Positions 40,365-51,236 of a stretch of DNA of 64,000 nucleotides are shown one piece after another. The translations under genes were made by a program, and so were the position numbers. Every line of letters starts with the position of its first letter. Position 1 is the stretch's first letter. Where the stretch lies: the NCBI GenBank assembly GCA_956465555.1, contig OY101115.1, positions 2,790,001 to 2,854,000 of the forward strand. Direction: 5' to 3'. The notes beneath the pieces are model-generated. The model was not told the DNA's origin. It saw only the letters and a program-made list of their open reading frames with translations, and did not search any database. The DNA is from Nitzschia sp. pyKryTriq1 (taxonomy: Eukaryota > Bacillariophyta > Bacillariophyceae > Bacillariales > Bacillariaceae).

Positions 40365-42185
40365 TTATTGACCCAATTCACCACCCTGCGGTGGTGGAGG
40401 TGGTGCCGATGACGGTGCATTACCCAGTGGTTGGAGACCCGACCCGGTAGTTCCTCCCATGACCCAGGGATTATCAGCGTCGTCATTAGCTCCATCACCA
40501 TAGGCAGCAGCTACGTGGTGGCCTGTCCCGGGTGCTATGATCATTGGCTCAGCAATTCTTGGAGGTGATGGCATACTACTAATACCCATAGAAGAAAAGG
40601 AGGAGGATGGTCCTGCACCATCATTCGGTGGGGGAGGCGGGGGCATTGAAGATGGTACAGGGGCTAGAGGCTGTTGATCGTAGGACATTGACCCCCCACC
40701 ACCCATTCCGTTTGACGCGGGAAGAACATTCGACGAGGAGGAGAATCCACCCGACAGAAGTCGATTTTCTGCCATTTTCGCATCCAAGATAGTCGTCGGT
40801 TTTGACGGGATGCTCACTGATGCCAACGCATCCAATGCGGCGAATCTATCTTGCTGTGGTGTCATAGCAGGGACTGTGGTGTTCGGTTGTTCAATGGCCA
40901 AGGTATTCATCATACCAGAGAGTCCACCCATACCACTACCCGCGTAGTTAGGATGAGATGCCAAGGAGCTCGCCATCATGCTTGGTTGATGGGGCACTGC
41001 CATGGCAGCAAAAGGATCAGATGCAGCAGGGGTAGACGCCGACGAAGCTAATGCTGAAAGGAGTCCGTTGCCTCCATCACCTCCTCCATTCCATGCATCC
41101 AGGTCTAGAAGACTACCGTATTGCCGTTGTTGTGCTTGCTGTGTAGTCGAACCACCACCACCAAGGCCGAGTAAACCGCCACTTCCAGAGCCTCCGCCTC
41201 CTCCGAAATCGCCGAGCAGATCACCCGTCGTACTAGAAGATGATGCGACTGCTGGAGTACTTTGAATTCCACTTCCAAAATCCAACAAATCCACTTCGCC
41301 AGAAGGCTGCGAGGGAGGATTTCCACCAAATGAGCCAAGTATATTACTTTCATTTTGAGCTGCTGCTGCTTCTCGGGCCGCCTCTTCTTTCTGACGGCGA
41401 GCCTCAGCTGCCAGCTCTTGCAGAATCTTGTCCTCGGGAGAGGGCCCCGACAATCCACCATCTGAGAATTTTTTCTTATCGCGCTGCGCCATTTTGATCA
41501 TTTCGTCAATACCGTGTGCCGCACCAACCACGCTCTTTCCATCTTTCGTCATATAGCCACCACCAAAGCCACCTTCTGATTTGGCGAGATTCGATCGAAT
41601 TTCAATTTGCGCTTGTTGTTCAATTTTCTTTTTCAAAATGAAATACCTGACATCATCTGTAATGAATGCCACCTTGTCATCTCCGATCGGCACCAATGAA
41701 TTCTGGCTGGCACTTTCGTTTCGTATTCGTTGAAGCTCGTGAATATTCTTGAGTAGTTCGTGAACTGCCTTGGCAGCATCTCGGACTGGGCCTCCCCGGT
41801 CCACGCCTCCCCCTTGCAGTCGCTGAAAAAATGCACTGGCCCCCTGCTTTTGTTGGGCCGCCAAGACAGTGTTGAAATTCATCAAGCCCTCGACAAACTT
41901 TCCAATTCCATATCCGCTATTCACACATTTTTCCGAGCCGTATATCAACACGTGCTTCATGACGACCAAGGTCTTTTGAATGGTCACGGGAGAGAAATCC
42001 AAAGGTTGCGACACAATTTTCTCAATCAGTTCAAAGATGTCATCGCAAACAATCTCTCCATACGTCAGGGAAGCGATTTTATTCAATTCAAAGGTGGATA
42101 GGACCTGACAACCGTCGTCCAAAAGAAGGGGTCCGAGCTCCTTTTCGGCTTGCGACACGGCAGGACCCGGTCCAAATATATTCAT
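40365..42185 (-). CDS. ENTH-domain clathrin adaptor (epsin-like)
   Basis: A single exon of 606 aa. The N-terminal ~200 aa are helical and ENTH-like: FELNKIASLTYGEIVCDDIF, a TIQKTLVVMKHVLIYGSEKC helix, and RDAAKAVHELLKNIHELQRIR. This fold binds phosphoinositides or SNAREs at budding membranes. The long C-terminal tail is disordered, rich in Gly, Ser, Pro and Ala, and carries short adaptor-binding words: a clathrin box (LLDLD in YGSLLDLDAW), DLLDFGS, DLLGDFGG and DPFAA (AP-2 or gamma-ear type), and NPWV near the end. The order fits an epsin or TEPSIN-like coat adaptor acting at the Golgi, endosome or plasma membrane; which of these is not clear. A KSVVGAAHGIDEMIKMAQRDK helix follows the ENTH part. 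Confidence 0.8.
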   Translation of the reverse strand: MNIFGPGPAVSQAEKELGPLLLDDGCQVLSTFELNKIASLTYGEIVCDDIFELIEKIVSQPLDFSPVTIQKTLVVMKHVLIYGSEKCVNSGYGIGKFVEGLMNFNTVLAAQQKQGASAFFQRLQGGGVDRGGPVRDAAKAVHELLKNIHELQRIRNESASQNSLVPIGDDKVAFITDDVRYFILKKKIEQQAQIEIRSNLAKSEGGFGGGYMTKDGKSVVGAAHGIDEMIKMAQRDKKKFSDGGLSGPSPEDKILQELAAEARRQKEEAAREAAAAQNESNILGSFGGNPPSQPSGEVDLLDFGSGIQSTPAVASSSSTTGDLLGDFGGGGGSGSGGLLGLGGGGSTTQQAQQRQYGSLLDLDAWNGGGDGGNGLLSALASSASTPAASDPFAAMAVPHQPSMMASSLASHPNYAGSGMGGLSGMMNTLAIEQPNTTVPAMTPQQDRFAALDALASVSIPSKPTTILDAKMAENRLLSGGFSSSSNVLPASNGMGGGGSMSYDQQPLAPVPSSMPPPPPPNDGAGPSSSFSSMGISSMPSPPRIAEPMIIAPGTGHHVAAAYGDGANDDADNPWVMGGTTGSGLQPLGNAPSSAPPPPPQGGELGQ

Positions 42186-43209
42186 GGTAATACTTGTCTT
42201 ATAATATTATAATGGCAAGCAAGCAGCCAATCTCAACTCTTTCTTGCTTGCTTTCTTTCTTATTAGAAGTTGCTTGCTTGCTTGCTTCGTGATGAGAAGA
42301 AAGGAACGATGCCTTGGTTCTGAGTATTTCCAATCTCCATTTTATGTTCATGCTCGATGCTCAGTGCTGTCTCAAGTCTCACAAGCACGACGTGTGCCGC
42401 TACTACCGGTACGAGTACGGTAGAGAGAGTAGAGAGCCGATACCCGGTACGGGTACCTGGTACGGTACATACCGGTATGTACAGTATCAAGTGCTTTGTA
42501 GGAGGTCGGCGCTTACGATTATCGTGTACAAGTACCGGTATGTATCACGATGATCCACACGATCTTCTTCTCGTTTCTCTTACGGGTGCCGGTATTACCT
42601 GGTACAGTGCGAGTACTTGAACCGCGTACTCGCTGTAGTGTAGTATGTAGCCCAACTGCTCTCAGCCCGCGGGGTGTCCTCTAGACCGCCAGGGTGAGTA
42701 GGCGAATATTCAGAGCGCAGTCATAAACTAGATATTTATTCGATTCGATTCGATATGTATTTGTATGACTGCGACGACTCATCCGACTTAAAGAGGAGGC
42801 ACCAAAAACCGATGTAATCGATGATAAATGCAAAAAGGGCGGAAGCGACGATGGCGCCTCATGGTGGAAAATATCTGCAGTCTGCAGTGCGTCGTCCCAC
42901 CTACATACTGCGTACTTAGTACCATGAAAATCCCACTCTGTACCGGTACAATTAGTGCCACCGGAAACCCCAGCCACAAGCACAGAGAGGCGGAGCAGAA
43001 CCCACCGCTTCCCGCATGCATGTGGCACCTGTACAAACCAACAGCCAACAAACACCACACAACACTACTTTGATTCATTCATTCTTCACTTCTGTCCTTG
43101 TTGCTTTGGCTGTGTGCGTGCTGTCATTGAGTGATACAGTACTGTTGGTACTGACAGTATTACGTACCGATATCCATTGGATCCTCTCCGACCACGCATA
43201 CACGCAAAC
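42186..43209. promoter_or_regulatory. Divergent promoter region with the densest GTAC cluster
   Basis: About 1 kb between the ENTH gene (minus) and the SNF2-like/AP2/FHA gene (plus). From 42400 to 42490 nearly every ten bases hold a GTAC or CCGG word (ACCGGTACGAGTACGGTA, CCGGTACGGGTACCTGG). More follow at 42525-42545, 42600-42615 and 42942-42951. GCTT runs (TTGCTTGCTTGCTT) lie at about 42265-42290, within 110 bp of the ENTH start. Confidence 0.5.
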
Positions 43210-46200
43210 ATGGCAGAGGTGGATGCCTCCGCGGCAATGGAAGCCAGTCGAAAACTGTTTGAATCTTGGAGGATTCGGGATGTCGCCATTGACTTGCCTG
43301 CTCGACGAAGGGTTGACCCACCGACTTCGACTTCGACTACTACTACTACTACTACTACTATCAGCAGCAGTCAAACGCTGACTCTGTCCTCAAATTTTGA
43401 TGTGGATACATGCTTGGCTCGTATCCGCCGCGACAAAGCCCCCGTAGTGCGGAACGCCTTTGAGGCCGCTGCCGCCTGTATCTTGGATGCTCTGGACAAG
43501 GTTGACGACGATGGCGATCTCGAGTCCATCGACGAATACGATCTTCCCAAGGAACTCAACGATATCCCGACGCTGGAACGGATCCGGAACAGAGGCATGC
43601 TCCGAGCTCACGACAACAAAGATCCCTCCAAACGCAAGGCCTCCTCGGATGGCGTTGGTTCAGGTGGTGCTGGGGATGGTGCTTCTGGAAGAACGGCTGG
43701 TGGTGGTGGTGGTGGTGGTAGGGGCAAGACCGCTACGAAAACGGATAACACTCCCAAGTTCACCCGAAATACTCCTGCCTCGTCGGCTGCCGCATTGGAT
43801 TCTCGGTTGACCAGTTCACGGGCCATTCTGTGCACAGCGGCCAATGTCGCCTTTGACGTGCTCACACCACCCTTGCCAGGAGTCGAGGTGGACGTCGCCG
43901 ACGTGCCCCAGAATCCCAACAAAGATACCGAAGGATCGAACAAAAGTACAGTCAGCAACATGGGAGCTGTCGTAGTAGAAGCTCAGACGCTGGGGCAGCG
44001 AATTGCTGCTGTGGCGTCTAATGCGGCAAGACGATCAGCTCGACGCTATCAATATCGAAAAGATAACCTACGCTATGATAGATCGCCGTCTTCGGTCCTC
44101 GAGGTGAAAAATCCTTTTGCTTGGAAGGAAGAGGACGATACTACTACTCCTGGTTCCGAAGCAAGCGACGCACATGTATACGACCCAAATACGGATGCAA
44201 CTACGGAAGCTTGGACTGATAGATGCTTACCGCGTCTCGTCTCCGTCTTGCACACGGGTGTTGGACATGCACTGTACCACGACACACAATGGAAAAGCCG
44301 CCACGGTCGTATCGCCAACTTGCTGCAAGAACTAGCCGCACAAGATGGGAATTTTGGACCACATTTAATCATCACCGTCGAACCCGACGTGGATCGCTTT
44401 GCACGCGAGTTCCGGGGGGTTAACAGCCATCTGAGATTGATATCCAATGTCGAAACAGAATCCCTTCGGGTTCTCAAGTACGGAGGATCGCCGGAGCAAC
44501 GACGAGGCTTGCGCAAACAATTCCCAGATGCTACTGGGCTTGCGGAAGCGCCATTCCATGTGATCGTCACCTCATATACCCACTTCCTAGAGGATTATTT
44601 GCATTTTTGCCAAATGCCATTTGAAAACGTGGTGGTGGATGATGGTGCGTCCTTGTTGGCTGCCGCCCAAGTGGATCTCAATTCTCAACTTGGGACGCTG
44701 TGGGATGCAGCTTTTTTCAGCAAGAGTGATCATCAAGTGGGTCTTGCGGGAGCGACACCCAAGGATTGGGATTTTGGTGCCGACCAGCTGGACGAGGATG
44801 TGGTCAAGGACGCTTGGATTGGTCTTACAGCGCGCCACAGGATTTTGACCACCTCTGCTATTAACTCACAAGCGCGGTCGTCAGCGGATTTTCTTCCCGT
44901 TTCTGGATTGGTAAACTTTGTGGCACCTCACTTTGCCGATTCTGTCAGAGAAGAATGGGATCGAAGCCGTATTTCCAATGATTCAGCGAGCATGAAACAC
45001 TTCCGAAAGCTTCTTACGCGGTCAGTTGTGGTACACGCCCCGCAAAACGAGGAGCAAGACATGTTTCAGTTGGCACTTCAAAGCCTGACGGGTAAGCTTT
45101 CGGCGCCGGATCGCTCGGAGGAGCCTGTGCCAGAACTTATTTCAGATGAAGTTTTTGTGAACGAAGGAAAGATTGGTTCTTCGCGGCGGTCGGCCTTGCA
45201 GTGGTTGGGGAAGGGGGAGGATTCATGGCTTCGCTACGAAGTGGGCTCGGCTAGCTTTCAACCAATTCTGGATGCGATGAAAGCTTCTGGGGTCTACGGT
45301 CATCTTTGCGAAGAGATCGTGACGGCATCATCGACGACTACAACTGGCGCGACTGGTCAAGTAGCAGGGACTTTGGCATATCGACTTGCAGTCAGATGTG
45401 GACGACACTTTGGGTCAGAGCAGGGCCTTCGTCAACATCTCTCGGCACTACATGCTCCCCCAGGAACTTGGCTGTGTCGGACCTGTGGAAGCGACTGTGT
45501 AACAAGTCAGGCCAGAACACACCATGAGAGGTCTTGTGGGCAGCCGACTGCCATTCCAGAAAGCGAAAACGATGGCCCTCCTTCGTCTAGTGGCCCCTCG
45601 TCGAAGGGGACCAAGAAAACAGGTCCGGCTGGAGTTGTTGGCAAAAAGACTGGCCCTAAAGCCACACCGAGTAATTCAGAAGAAAAGGATCCAGATGGAT
45701 CTATACGCGTATTTGGCTATCGTGGTGTCTGGGTGAATCAGGCTGGCAAGCACTTTGTCAAGATCAATGGTGAGCGTCTCAAAGATGATAATGGGGTTGA
45801 AATTCTCTTTCCTGGAGTCGAAGATGCTGCGAAAAAACACGACCAAGTCCTCAAGTCGAAGAACCTAAAGGAAAAGGCCGAGTACAACTTCAACGCTGAC
45901 GGGACTCGCATTGTTTATGAGGATGTTTCGACTTCGTCAACTACCGGCATTGGTGGCGGCGCTGCAAGTGTGGTTCCAGCCTTGTCCGTTATCAATATCA
46001 AGGTGAGTACATGCTGTCATTTTTGTCATTGCATTTGTTTGCTTCATCTAACTTTCAATGCCTCTCTTGATTCTCAGGATTTGCCACCGGATGTGAAGCC
46101 CCTTCTCCGCGACCCTAGACAAACATCTAGAACCGGAGGCAACTCGAAGAGGCATGTCTATGCATACAGGGGTGTGTGCCGACAAGCCAGAAAGGGGCAT

Positions 46201-47382
46201 GATCGATGGCAAAGTCAGATTTCATTCATGGGAGTGAATCACTATCTGGGAACGTTTGATTCCGAATGGGACGCTGCGGCTATTTATGGTAGGCTACTGG
46301 GCTGTCAAAATATCGTTTATTTTTCACCTTCCATTGTCTGACACATCGATCTTCTCTTTGTGATAGCATGGGCACATTTGATTCTGTACGGCGAAGAGGC
46401 AACGAAGCAAGCCCAAAAAGAGGGCGAAGAGGCAGCAGCTGCCTATGAAAAGGAGAAGAGAGACATGGCAGCTGGAATTCTGCCTCCGGTACCACCAAAG
46501 CCAGAGAAGAAGCAGAAGCGAAAGCCAGGTCGAAAGCCGGGAAATAAGGAAGAAAGCAGCAAGCCAAGTGAAAATAGTGAACCAAAGAAGCGAGCTGCTA
46601 AAGAGGACACAGGAATTGAGAGGAAAAGGGCAAAAGTTGTCGTCGACAAAGAGAGCCTTGCGCCGATTTTGGCTAAGAGCACCAGCCGTGCTGTAGTACT
46701 AGGACCTCGTCACATGTTTGTTGATCTGACAGACGTGGAGTTGGCAGAAGGGGTGTCCAAGAGATTGATTGCAGCGCGTCAACTGAGCTACGCCGTCACT
46801 GACGTCTTGGCTCCTGCCCCTGTGAGAAGCGATTTCCGTCCCTGCGCTCCGGTGTCTTCACTCACCACACCATTCTTGGGAGGGGCGATGTTGGTTGGTC
46901 TTTCGCCGGCGCTATTCAATTGGCTGTCGGAAACTTGTCTTGCCGAGCGATCTTTCAATTCCGAGGAGGAAGCTGAAAGGGCAGAGGAAGCCCTGACGAC
47001 TCAATTTGGACCCAAGGGGGAGAACGAAAGCTTCCGAACGCTGGTTCAAGGAACAACCACCATTCTTGGCTGTGCCAGCTACCGCACGCAGCGAGTTTAC
47101 GCATCATTCAATTTTGGTAACCCTCCGATAGGCGGGGCTGTCGGTGCCATTGATTGCCACATAGGAGGCAGTCCAAAGTCATGCAGTGAATCTTCCGCTT
47201 CGATTCGGTACAATCCTACTCCATCGGGTGACTTTCAGTTCTCTGCCTTATCAGAGGACGATATTGTAACAATGAACGGCCGCAGGATCACGCCGGCAAT
47301 GGGCAGTTTCCCTCTTTTCAACGAGGATATTTGTACCGTGGGCCCGCGGGTCTTTGTGTTCTTGTTGCCTACCGACGCATAA
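43210..47382 (+). CDS. Chromatin-type protein: SNF2-like ATPase remnant, C2H2 finger, two AP2 domains, FHA-like end
   Basis: Exons 43210-46002, 46078-46288 and 46367-47382 give 1339 aa; ATG 43210 is the first true Met. Residues ~350-650 follow SNF2 helicase order: HLIITVEPDVDRF, VIVTSYTHFLEDYLHF, ENVVVDDGASLLAA where DEGH/DEAH is expected, and RHRILTTSAINSQ where LLLTGTPLQN is expected. No Walker A GKT is seen and no second helicase lobe, so ATPase activity is unlikely. A zinc-finger pair follows (~723-777: CGRHFGSEQGLRQHLSALH, CRTCGSDC..HHERSC). Two AP2-like DNA-binding modules come next, ~833-880 (FGYRGVWVNQAGKHF) and ~958-1012 (YAYRGVCRQ..RWQSQI, NHYLGTFDSEWDAA). After a basic Lys/Pro linker, the end (~1222-1337) is FHA-like (NGRRITPAMGSFPLFNEDICTVG). 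It is probably a nuclear DNA-bound regulator. Intron 1 (75 nt) is itself open in frame. Confidence 0.72.
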
Positions 47383-47543
47383 GATAACTCATGTTTGAGT
47401 TTAATTTCGCTAGGACTTAATTTCGCTAGGACTAAGACCTGGTTACATCAAAGACTACTAAAATCTTTGTGATCCGCCGACGAGCACAGTGTGCATGACG
47501 ACCTCTCGATCTTTGATTTTCTGCAGTAGATCTATTTCTCCTC

Positions 47544-50148
47544 CTAGTCGTCGTCGTCGTCGTCGTCATCTTCTTCTTCCGTCGCTCGTTTAGTTCCATA
47601 GATACTGTCCCACTCTTCGTACTGAACCAAATCAGAAGGTGCCACACTAGGTTTGGTCCCCTTCAAGGACCGTTTGAAATGTTTGTACGTAATGGGCGGG
47701 ACATCTTGGACGTTCACTTCGAGAGCTCGTGGGCCTAGTTGACGGATCGGCCCCATGGCCGCGTCGGTGCACAACGACTTCAAGTCCGCCCCACTAAACC
47801 CCTCCGTATCCTTGGCGAGACGATCGATATCTTGCTCCGTCAGTTGGTGATTATTTTTCTTCAGCATGACATGCAAAAGGATACGGCGATCGAGTTGGAC
47901 GGGCAAGGGAATGTACAATCGTTTCGTGAAACGACGACGTGCGGCCTCATCGAGTTCTTGTGGTTTGTTGGTCGCTCCAATCACCAAAACCCGTCCTTGC
48001 CCGGAAGTTCCTGTCCCATCCAGTTGCACCAAAAATTCGGTTTTGATCCGCCGACTGGCTTCATTCTCGGTAGACTTGCGTTGCGTCAAAAGAGAATCGA
48101 TTTCATCGATAAAGACCACGGCTGGTTCCCGATAGCCAGCAACCGCAAACAATGTCTTGACCAACTTTTCCCCTTCTCCGATCCATTTGCTTGTCAAGGA
48201 AGAACTGGAAATGGAGAAAAATGTGGCACCACTCTCATGAGCAATTGCTTTTCCAATCAACGTTTTTCCTGTCCCCGGTGGACCATAGAGAAGCAACCCA
48301 TTAGGTGCTCGTCGCAACCCCGTAAAGAGATCGGGCCGCTTCATGGGCCAGCACACTACTTCTTGCACTGTTTGCTTGGCATCTGCGAGACCCGCAATGT
48401 CATCAAATGTCACGGAATCTCCGGCTTCCATGATTTCATTCTGGATCTTTTTGACGAGTTCCTTGTCCAAATGTTGAAGTTCTTCTGGCAATTCCTCCTC
48501 CTCGTCGCTATTGCTGTTGTTGTTGTTGCGGCCCGAAGAACTGGACGGTCGATTGACACTTTGTACACCACCACCTTTGGATGGAGCCATGCCCGATGGC
48601 TTTCGATTATTCTGATTCTGATTCTGATTATTGTTGGAATTGGTAGACTATAGTACAACATAGGGAGAATGGAATGCGTGATGAGTTTTAAAACAAGAAA
48701 AGTATGCCGATACCATACAACGATACCGGTAACATGAACCCATCGTCACACAGTATTTCCAGTAGCAGTAGCCTAAAAGTATGCCGAATTCCGATTGTAG
48801 TACCTACCTCGGCCCCTCGTTTCGGAGGTTGAAATTTGCGACGCAACGAATCTGGAATACTCGGTCCTCCTCTTGCTCCTGCGACTTCATCGGGAGTGTT
48901 GTTGAAGCCATGCATTGGTGGCGGTTGCTGGTAATTCGAGTACATGTTGTTGTTGTTGTTGTTGTTGTGGTGGTGGTTCGGGTGGTGGTGGTTGGCGGCG
49001 GCGGCGGCATGTCTGGGTGGTTCATCGTTGGCCATGCTTTGCGCCATTTCTCTCGCTGTGAAGAAGGGATTTTGTTGGTTCGCATGTTCTTCCCAAGAAG
49101 ACGCGGAGACATGAGACGCCGTAGGCCATTGCTGCTGGTGCTGCGGATGGGTGGCGCGAGCAGGAGGAGGAGGCGCGGTACTGTGACCGTTGGACCATCC
49201 ACTAGCTATGAAATTTCTGTCCGAAGGATACTCAAAGTTGGGAGGAGGAGGATTCGCCGTCGTTGGGTTCCTTGGCGCCGCAGGATGTTGTTGTTGTTGT
49301 TGCTGTTGCTGTTGCTGAGACGTCGTCTGCTTCTGATATGGATTCGCAGGTCGCCCTCCTTGAGCCGACGTTGGTGGTCGTGGCTGCTGCTGCTGCTGCT
49401 GCTGTGAATTGTTTTTCTGTCGTTCTTGAGCTTCCATGGCTTGATGGAGGGGCTGTTGCTGCTTGGGTTTTTTGGAGTTTCTTCGAGTGTCTGCTCTCTT
49501 TGTAGCGGCTGCATTTCCATTTCCATTTCGATGAATGTGAAGACGACGATCATGATTCTCGGTATCCTCGTCGTCGTCAGCGCTGCTACTACCGCTATCT
49601 TCATCATCTGAATCATCACCCAGCGTCATTTTATCCGCCCATCCGGACCGGATGCACTCTGGATACTCTTCAAAAAAGGCATCGACATCATTGGTTTGCT
49701 CCTGACGACAAGTATCTACTACTGCTTGTGGTGCAGAAGAGAGGAGTCGTCTTGCTGTGGTTTCGAGCAGCACTCGATCGGTGTGGTCCTGTAGGGCATC
49801 ATTGGTCATTTCGTGCCGTGTCTGATACAGCAGAGCTCGTCGGCTTGACAATATCCGCGGGTCATTTTCATTTTCATCTTCATCTTCCCCTTGCTGGTGC
49901 TGCTGCTGAAGTTGTAGAGCCCCCAATCGACCGGCACGAGCAATCATCGCCTTGGACACCAGAAGCATCGACGCCGTGTCTTTGTCGTCATTGATACCTT
50001 CTTGTTGCTGCTGTCCTTGGAGGGAATTAGTAGCATAATCTTCGAGCTCGCGATACCGAATCGCCCATTCTTCGATCTGAACATTGTCATTCTGATTATT
50101 GCTATTGTTCTCCACGTCTGTCGTCGTCGATGCCGTCGACATCTTCAT
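47544..50148 (-). CDS. FIGL1: Fidgetin-like AAA ATPase FIGL1
   Basis: Exons 50148-48808 and 48647-47544, phase 0, give 814 aa. The N-terminal half is disordered, with long Gln, His and Asn runs. Just before the intron the conserved IPDSLRRKFQPP box (RKFxPP) appears, typical of fidgetin-like 1. Exon 2 has the meiotic-clade AAA module: VTFDDIAGLADAKQTVQEVV, Walker A GPPGTGKT (569-576), SSLTSKWIGEGEKLVKTLF pore loop, Walker B VVFIDEID (624-631), GATNKPQELDEAARRRF and the Vps4-type C-terminal helix. FIGL1 removes RAD51/DMC1 filaments and limits crossovers; relatives sever microtubules. The FIGL1 assignment over katanin or spastin rests on the RKFxPP box and AAA sequence. It ends in nine Asp residues. 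Its 3' end is 161 bp from the convergent SNF2-like gene. Confidence 0.88.
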
Positions 50149-50471
50149 CTTCTCGTCGAGATTAGGACTCTTGATACAATGATGATGTGTGGTGGAAAAT
50201 AATGATTGAGGATGAGGATGATGGTTGGATGAGTGTGGAGGGGTACAAGTACGGTACGCGTACCAGTACTCAGTACTGGTACTGTCCCGGATCCTGTATC
50301 ATCATTGCTGTTGTCTGTTGTCTTGCGCTTTTTTGCTTCGTTTTTGTCGGAGGACGTTTTTGGCGCGAATATTTCGAACATACACGGACAGAAAGACGGA
50401 CGGCGGGCCTGGTACGGTACAAGTACCAGGTACATGGTACGGTACGGTACGATACAAGTACCTGGTACTCA
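50149..50471. promoter_or_regulatory. FIGL1 promoter region with two GTAC clusters
   Basis: GTAC words at 50246-50284 (GTACGCGTACCAGTACTCAGT) and 50409-50470 (GGTACATGGTACGGTACGG). The second cluster directly abuts the MITE, whose target duplication TCA is its last three bases. Confidence 0.45.
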
Positions 50472-51236
50472 GGCCCGGTCCGGACTACTTTTTGAAACAT
50501 CAAAGTTCGGAGTTTCTGACTTTGGGCCCAACGTACAATCGCACTCCACGTGGAGTCCGATTTTTAAAAGTCCCTCCCACCCCCGGACTACTTTTTCCAA
50601 AAATCCAAGTTCCAAAAGTCGGACTTCGGACTTCCCGGCTCATGTTTTTGAATGAACACACAACACACCACAATGACAAACGACAAACCCATCATCATCA
50701 TACCAGTATCATCAGATATCACCAAATCACACAGGACACTCAACAACAAACCACCATCACTATTCTCTCAAGGATGACATAAAGAATCGAAATGTCACTT
50801 CTCCGGTTAAATGAAGAGGTTTCCATGAAGAGATATGGCTTTTAAGGATGTGACTGGAAGTCAAAATGATGGACTGAAATCGTGCTGAATGATCGTCCAG
50901 AGAGCCTTCAGAAACAAACCATCTACCCTAATGCTGTGCCCACAACAATATAAATTAATTAATTCTATGCATTGATGTTATTTATTGTGGTTTGTGAAAA
51001 CCTCTAGAGTGCACACAAGGTAGTAAGTGATGTAGAGAGTTCGCTCGTGGTCGTTGCGGTCGACCAAAAACTCGGACCCAAAGGTCCTACTTTTTGGCGT
51101 GGGCAACTCAGATATTTGAGTTGCCCATCGAGCCGGCGGGCAAGTGAAACATCGGACTTTTCTTCGGCTCAGAACCGGTACTGAGCCCTCAGAAACTCCG
51201 AACTTTGATGTTTCAAAAAGTAGTCCGGACCGGGCC
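50472..51236. mobile_element. MITE-like non-autonomous DNA transposon, 765 bp
   Basis: Perfect 48-bp terminal inverted repeats, 50472-50519 and 51189-51236, begin GGCCCGGTCCGGACTACTTT. Both ends are flanked by the trinucleotide TCA (50469-50471 and 51237-51239), a 3-bp target duplication. The interior has no ORF of note. Variants of AGTCCGGA and CGGACTACTTTTT recur inside both ends, and a 10-bp-stem hairpin sits at 51101-51126. Length, long TIRs and lack of coding sense make it a MITE. The 3-bp duplication and GGCC start recall PIF/Harbinger elements, but that is a guess. The perfect TIR match implies recent activity. Confidence 0.85.
51101..51126. repeat. Hairpin inside the MITE
   Basis: GGGCAACTCA-GATATT-TGAGTTGCCC, a perfect 10-bp stem with a 6-nt loop. 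Confidence 0.7.

Noticed and set aside
43210-45300. Active SNF2 chromatin remodeler
   Set aside because: Walker A and the DEAH box are not present and no second helicase lobe follows.
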